Positions 56,620 through 64,000 of a stretch of DNA of 64,000 nucleotides are shown here, one piece after another. Source of the DNA: Acorus gramineus (taxonomy: Eukaryota > Streptophyta > Magnoliopsida > Acorales > Acoraceae); contig CM060849.1 in NCBI GenBank assembly GCA_030737835.1, positions 30,679,080-30,743,079 on the forward strand. The letters are read 5' to 3'. Within the stretch, counting starts at the first letter, position 1; every line of letters starts with the position of its first letter. Made by a program: the position numbers and the translations under genes. The notes below the pieces were generated by a model, which searched no databases, had not been told where the DNA came from, and saw only the letters and a list, made by a program, of their open reading frames with translations.

Positions 56620-56630
56620 TCCAACGGCTA
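56620..56630 (+). promoter_or_regulatory. MSA element (G2/M-specific) upstream of DRP5A
   Basis: TCCAACGGCTA fits the MSA consensus YCYAACGGYYA at every position, 55 bp before the start codon. Partial cores in reverse orientation lie nearby (CCGTT at 56613-56617; CAACCG near 56585). Three-repeat MYB proteins bind MSA elements and drive expression at G2/M, which matches a gene acting in cytokinesis. Confidence 0.6.
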
Positions 56631-56684
56631 CTTCCCCACCATTCCCATTTCAAATAATCTCTCTCTCTCAATCAACCCAAAAAA

Positions 56685-59600
56685 ATGGCGTCCAACACTT
56701 CCCTCTACAGCACCCCCAACAAGACCCCAAAAATGGCGTCCAAGAAACCCCACCCGAATCCTCCACCACCACCCCAACCACCATCATCGGCGATGGACCC
56801 AACGTCCCGATCATCGTCCGATTTCAAGTCCCGGTTCGAGGCCTACAACCGGCTGCAGGCGGCAGCCATCGCGTTCGGGGAGAGGCTCCCTATACCGGAA
56901 ATCGTCGCCGTCGGGGGCCAGTCGGACGGAAAAAGCTCCCTCCTTGAGGCGCTCCTCGGGTTCCGTTTCAACGTGCGAGAGGTCGAGATGGGCACGAGGA
57001 GGCCTCTCGTTCTCCAGATGGTCCACGATCCCTCCGCGTCCGAACCCAGATGCCGGTTTCAGGTGATTCTGGTTTTTCTTGGTCTTTTTTGGGTTTTGAT
57101 TTGGGGGTTTAGGGTTTGGTTCTTATTGGTTTGTTTGAAGTTGATTACGCTGATAGATTCAGTTTATGCTCTGTTGTTGGGGAAAAGGAGGATTTTTTAG
57201 GAGGAAGTATTTAATTAGAGTTGGATAGTGTAAGATCATCAATGTGAATTTTATTGATTTATGTATTTCTTGAAAGTAATTGTTTGAACGGAGCTCCGGC
57301 CTCCGCGTACTTTGACTAGAGGTCTGTTTTCTTGGTTTCTCAGAAATTTATGAATTAGAACTAAAAGAAAATATTATGAAAGGACCCACATGGGGTTGGC
57401 TCTTTGGCCCGAGGCATTGGGTTTGCTCTCTATATAGGTATTGAGTTTGTATACCCCTGGGGTTTGCTTGATGCATTGATTTTGTGTGTAATTATGTATA
57501 TTTGTTCTAGTACTTCTGTTAAAGTTTTCTTTTGATGGATTATTCTTTTTTTTTTTTTCTTTGGTGCATATTGAATGTTTGTGTTTATGTCAAATAGACT
57601 ATCATTGGCACAAGAAGTGCCCCCCACAGGAAATTCTTATAAACCACAGGCTTTCATTCGAATAAGATGCTATGATCAAGATGTTATTTACTATCACACA
57701 ATTTTAAGTCTATAGATTGTTGATGATTTAGGTTATATTTAGACTGGGACTGTTTGAATGGGGGATTATGAAAAAAAAATTATTTGAAAATAAAAATGAT
57801 AGTAACTTTATTTTAAAGTGAGCTAAGCAACATGGAAAATGGCGTGCCCTCTTTTATGTTGTAGTTATGGTGTTCCCTTAATTTGTAGATGGCAGAGACT
57901 GTAAACCCCCACCCCCCTGCTAGTTTTTGTGAATCAACTCACTCATTGCCTGGAAGGCATGTGTGAATAGTTTTATATACTTGAAAAAATACTTCTAATG
58001 GTCAAGACTAATGGTGCATTAAGGGTTTCTTGAAATCATCAATGAAGCATTAAGGGTTTCTTGATAGAATACTTCTAATGGTCAACTCTTTTTCCTCCTT
58101 CATGAATATGGAACTTCTTTTCCATTGTTGGCGTGAAACATTAGAATAATATAATATAATTAAATTCCTTGGCTTCCAAGCAGAGATTAAACTATAGATT
58201 TTTGGTTACATCATATCTGAAACTGTTTCCCTAGAGCCTAAAATACACCTGTGCACCAACCTTACCATTATTTGGTTAGGCATTTTTTGTGCTCAGAGTA
58301 AACATGCATGGAAAAGCCCAAGTTTGAGATTCACCTTGCTTTGTTGAAGATCATGAATTACCCAAATAATTTCCTTTGGTCCTTCACCTTAATGCCAAAT
58401 ATCTCTAGTTTTTGTATTTTTTATGTTTTTAAGTTTGTGGTTTAACTTTTCTGTTTGTATGGTTATCTTTTATTATTTATGGCCAAATAGTGAATATATC
58501 TTCAATTTAAATATCAGGAGGAGGATTCTGAAGAGTATGGGAGTCCCATGATCTTGGCTTCTGCGATTGCAGATGTAATAAAAATGCGCACAGAAGCCCA
58601 TCTAAAAAAGACAAAGACTGCAGTTTCCCCAAAGCCAATTGTTATGAGGGCTGAATATGCTCACTGTCCTAATCTCACCATAATCGACACCCCAGGATTT
58701 GTTCTTAAGGTGATCATTTCTATCAAGGAAATAGATGAAAGGGGTTTCATTAATTCTGTGATTTTGTTTATTGATGTCACTTGGAAACATTATGTCTCAG
58801 GCAAAGAAAGGTGAACCTGAAAGCACGCCAGAGGAAATATTATCAATGGTGAAGCAATTGGCCAGCCCTCCCCATCGTCTTCTATTATTTCTTCAGCAGA
58901 GCAGTGTGGAATGGTGCTCATCTCTATGGCTTGATGCCATTCGCAAAATTGATCCCACATTTAGACGGACTATAATTGTTGTTTCAAAGTTTGACAATCG
59001 GTTGAAGGTTAATAAATAAACAGTTTTCTTTCATTTACTATGACATTGAGTTTAAAAAATCACATTAGATGGGATATTGTGCAGGAGTTTAGTGATCGAT
59101 GGGAGGTGGATCGTTACTTGAGTGCAAGTGGTTATCTCGGAGATAATACTCATCCGTTTTTCGTGGCTCTACCCAAAGATAGAGGTACTCTTTCGAACGA
59201 TGAGTTTCGTCGGCAAATTTCTCAGGTTGATAGCGAAGTAGTTCGCTGTTTACGTGAGAATATTAAAGGAGGGTTTGATGAGGAGAAGTTTGGGCAGTTT
59301 ATTGGTTTTAGCTCTCTCAAAGAGTACTTGGAGTCTGAGCTTCAAAAGAGATACAAAGAAGCAGCCCCAGCGACTCTTGCTCTGCTGGAACATCGTTGTG
59401 CTGAAGTCACAACTGAGCTGTCTCAGATGGAATCTAAGCTGAAGGCAACTTCTGATGTTGCCTGCCTACGTAGGTCGGCGATGATTCATGCAGCTTCTAT
59501 TAGCAGCCATGTGGTGCGTATGTGATAACATCAATTGTTGATTTGTTCCGTTCTTTTTATGCCTTGGATAGTTAAAAGTGATAACTTGTTTTTGAAGGGG

Positions 59601-62324
59601 GCACTGATTGATGGTGCTGCTGATCCTGCTCCGGAGCAGTGGGGGAAAACAACATATGAGGAACAGTCTGAAAGTGGTTTTGGAAACTGGCCGGGTGTAA
59701 CTGGAGACATAAAGCCTCCCAATGCTTCCCTTAAACTTTATGGTGGAGCAGCATTTGAGAGGGTAATGCATGAATTTCGTTGCGCTACATACTCAATTGA
59801 GTGCCCACAAATATCAAGGGAGAAGGTAACTTGAAGCATTGTGAATGGGATATCATGTTTTAGTATTTACTTTCTTATGATAAATAACCTTTCATAGTAC
59901 AGGTTGCAAATATCTTACTTGCCCATGCTGGCCGAGGTGGCAGAGGTGGAGTAACTGAGGCAGCTGCAGAGATAGCACGTGCAGCTGCCCGATCATGGCT
60001 CACGCCTCTTTTAGATACTGTCTGTGATCGACTTGCATTTGTTTTGAGAAACTTGTTCGACCTTGCTATTTTGCGCAATCGCATTCAAAATTCCTCAGAT
60101 TGTAAGTGGTTACTGTTGTAGTTCATAATCAGTTGATTTTTTTGGTATATATAAATGGAAGCACAAATTAGATTGATAAATTGAAAATCACTGTGCACTG
60201 CACTTCTATGTTTAGTCAAATAATGTTAATATATAATCTTATGTCATTTTCATGATTAAAATTCAGAATTCTTAATTTTTGCAGTCATTTATTAAGTCTC
60301 AGAGTTGGAGATCACATCGCAGAGAATATTCCTTTCTAGATCTCCTATCTTTACATTTATTAAATGACTATAGTGACCGCAGTCAAACAAAGCTGGAAAG
60401 TAATTATTGTGCTTTGTGTTGGAAAATAAACAACTGATGGTCAGTTTAAGACAAAGTGATAACACAATTTTATATATATTCTGATCAAACTCGTGGAAAG
60501 GTATTGAATGATAAAAAGGATAATTTCACCTCCATCTTAAAATGATATGGTATTGCTAGTGAAGTAACTTAGAACAATATTCCTGACCATAAATGTCTGT
60601 GAAATTAAAATACAAATATATAATTAGATGTTCAGGCTTTATGTTCTTGGAAAATTTGAATATTAATGAACCTTATTTTAATATAGAAAAAAAAAAAACT
60701 TATTTTTTTTATTGATATGAAACTCAATCCAAAATATTGTTCATTATGACAAAATGATCTTAGGATGAATTTAGCTTGCTCAGAAAAAGAAATGGAATTC
60801 TTGGATCTTGAACTGACCAATTTGATATCTTGAAAAGTGAAAATTTGGATGGAATTTGTGCGATGTCCAGATGAATATTAGGTTATAATGAGCTTAGTTT
60901 CCTACGCACTATTATGACATCTATTGTAGTTGATTTTTGTAGCTTAATTGGGATTTTTCATTTCATCCTTGGGAACTGCTAGTTTGATCTAGCTTGCAAA
61001 TCAAAATCTAAAGGTCAATTTTGCATAGTGATGACATTGGCATCATACTGCAAGTCATCTTATTCTTTATTTGTATATTGTTCAAAGCCAACCTATACCA
61101 CTGTGTCCAAGGATTCTTATGTCATTCAGTTCTGATTTTTGTCTTGATTGCTTTAATTTTTCCCCACTGACATGATTTTGGCATGTCGACGCTGTTCCAC
61201 GCACAGGCAGTAAAAAGAATGGAGACGTGGATGGCTATGTCGGCTTTCATGCTGCTTTAAGACGCTCATATAACCACTTCATACAGGACCTCGCAAAGCA
61301 ATGCAAGAAACTTTTAAGGCATCATCTTGATTCAGTTACAAGCCCATACTCACAGATTTGCTACGAGAATGATTTCATTGGCACTCCAGGTTGTAGAATA
61401 AACCAGCCTTGTGGACAGTTCTTCATCGAACTATCAGATAATAGCGCAACAAGTCTAGATGAGAAGTCAGGGATTGATCAGGAAAATATACCCCCAGAAA
61501 GTCACCAGCAAACCACTCCTGGGAAAGGAGCTGAAGTGAAGGAAGCGCTTAGAGAGAGCCAACTGACGGTACCTGAGACCCCTTCTCCCGATCTGCCAAG
61601 TGACGTGGTTTTTGGAGCTAAGAAGAAAGAGAATGGGAATTGCATTGATGTTGGAGCAAGAAAAAGGCATGCAAGGACCACAAATATGGGAAGAAATTTG
61701 GACCATAACAGATACCATAATGGTGGCACATTATTCGGCGTTGGCAGTGATGTTGGTTCACGATCAGCTTCTGCTTATTCAGATGTATGTTCTTCATCGG
61801 CGCAGCATTTTGCTAGGATACGAGAAGTCCTCATCGAAAGAGGAGTGTCATCAACCTTGAACTCTAGTTTTCTTACTCCCTGGTAACCTCTCGAAGCCTA
61901 AGTAAAATTATCAAATAACTAATTATAATTGATGAAATGGATGAACAATAGTCTTTGCATTACATTTCATATAAAAATGCTGTAACTGGTATTTTATGGA
62001 TTACATGAAATTATCACTCGTGTACATGACATGAAAGTCTTTGCATTTCCATTGCATGCGTAAATCATATAACTGGTATTATATGCATTGTATAACTCGT
62101 GTACATGCATGTGATTATTTTCATTCTTGTGATACAGCCGAGATAGACTGGTGGTGGCTATTGGGTTAGATCTTTTTGCGGTGGCGGATGAGAAGTTCAT
62201 GGACATGTTTGTTGATCCTGCTGCCATGGATCTCCTTCAGAACGAATGCCACTCCCTCCACAAGCGACAAAAGATACTTCAGTCCTGTTTGAATGAGTTT
62301 AAAAGCATCTCCAGGGCCCTCTAA
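56685..62324 (+). CDS. DRP5A: Dynamin-related protein 5A-type GTPase
   Basis: Eight exons: 56685-57062, 58518-58709, 58801-59007, 59085-59513, 59598-59825, 59903-60101, 61207-61882 and 62138-62324. They encode 831 residues with GT-AG introns. The GTPase motifs are G1 GGQSDGKS (77-84), G2 Thr104 in MGTRRP, G3 DTPG (183-186) and G4 SKFD (252-255). A long middle/stalk region follows, then a variable linker with PPES and TVPETPSPD, and a conserved C-terminus (FARIREVLIERGVSS, RLVVAIGLDLFAV, KILQSCLNEF). The order and residues match plant DRP5A, which localises to the cell plate and acts in cytokinesis, as opposed to its relative DRP5B/ARC5 in plastid division. The start is the first ATG; a second in-frame ATG lies 16 codons in. 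No defect is visible. Introns 1 (1455 bp) and 6 (1105 bp) are the longest and contain no obvious gene. Confidence 0.92.
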
Positions 62325-62858
62325 TGATCCAACTTTAACAGGGTTTTCATTTCACACCCAGTGAATGATAGTACTACACTACACTACTACCCATTGATTT
62401 ATATTTGTGCCCCCACATTGTAAAAGGATCTGATGATCCCAACTAGCAGTGTTTCACATTCAGTGAATGCAAGTGGTCAGGCAGCAGATCACGGATTCCC
62501 GTTTAGTGTCTTCATCCAATGTCAGTTTCTGTCGTCGAACTTCCCGTTCATGCTTTTTAAGTATCTTCAAGTACCTGTTTCATTCAAGTTTGTTGAATTC
62601 TTTTACCATATTGTGTAGAAAGCATAATTAAATCTGTGTACTTTCACGGGCTTCACTTTTTGTTTAACTGATAGAGAAATTTCGGCTTCTTAATTAAATC
62701 TTAACTACTATGGGAACAAAAATGAAAATCAGAAATTTTTGTGATAGTTGTTTAGGCTTTGTTTTTGGAAAAGTATGTGATAGAGATAGTGATAAAGTAA
62801 TAATGACTGTATTGTAATTTTTGTTGTATTGTTGGGTTAATGAACATGATCATTAGTT
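62325..62858. other. 3' UTR and downstream flank of DRP5A
   Basis: Non-coding sequence after the TAA at 62322-62324. No clear AATAAA is near the stop. The short frame at 62433-62618 has no coding features. Confidence 0.4.
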
Positions 62859-62934
62859 TTTTTTTTTTTTTTTGACGAAAGTAATCCATTTTATAACGAA
62901 ACTAAAGCTCTTACAAGATGGTCTGAAGTGGGGA
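62859..62934 (-). mobile_element. Very short 5'-truncated retroposon, 76 bp
   Basis: A T-run followed by GACGAAAGTAATCCATTTTA is bounded by a perfect 17-bp duplication GAACATGATCATTAGTT (62842-62858 and 62935-62951). Read on the minus strand it is a LINE-like 3' end with a poly(A) tail. Confidence 0.8.
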
Positions 62935-63017
62935 GAACATGATCATTAGTTGTGTAGGAAATTTATTTAATGTAATGCCCTGTTTTTAGGTTCTCATCTT
63001 CTGCACGTCCTACTCTA

Positions 63018-64000
<983 letters not shown>

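Overview
The window is plant nuclear DNA, most likely from a eudicot. Genes have GT-AG introns, the intergenic space is AT-rich, and every common class of plant transposable element is present (L1-type LINEs, Ty1/copia and Ty3/gypsy Tat-type LTR elements, MITEs, a hAT-like element, a tRNA-derived SINE). I cannot name the species. All identifications come from reading motifs by eye; no database search was run.

Three host genes look intact. Two are paralogous wax ester synthase/diacylglycerol acyltransferase genes (WSD1-like) on the minus strand at 749-3314 and 32720-35181. Each has five exons with phase-0 junctions and an intact HHxxxDG catalytic motif. They lie in a duplicated block of about 3.8-4 kb (1-4064 and about 31990-35730) that includes both flanks. 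The third is a dynamin-related GTPase of the DRP5A type on the plus strand at 56685-62324, with eight exons encoding 831 residues. A perfect match to the G2/M-specific MSA element lies 55 bp upstream of its start codon, which fits a role in cytokinesis. A broken fragment of a ribosomal protein S16 (uS9) gene lies downstream at about 63018-63242.

The roughly 28 kb between the two WSD genes is mostly transposons. From left to right it holds: a LINE with a perfect 14-bp target duplication and an internal deletion (4065-8508); a 5'-truncated LINE (10581-14269) interrupted by a small non-autonomous LTR element with a 5-bp target duplication (11746-13740); a CACTA-like end (14550); a complete 11.7-kb Tat-lineage Ty3/gypsy element on the minus strand (16194-27874); two small foldback elements; and a fossil copia fragment pierced by a LINE tail. 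The gypsy element carries an antisense ORF between pol and its 3' LTR. That ORF has its own TATA box and a 5'-UTR intron ending directly at the ATG, and it is the most unusual gene-like structure in the window.

From 35.7 to 56.5 kb the window is again transposon-rich: a 236-bp MITE, a palindrome-rich candidate element, a copia element lacking gag (38299-42757), a hAT-like element with an 8-bp target duplication (45310-45918), a copia element with 126-bp LTRs and two internal deletions (46791-about 51490), a collapsed copia remnant interrupted by a PIF/Harbinger-like MITE, a SINE, and a large palindrome of about 610 bp. Several retroelements are internally deleted copies, so the region records many rounds of nested insertion and decay around three genes that stayed intact.
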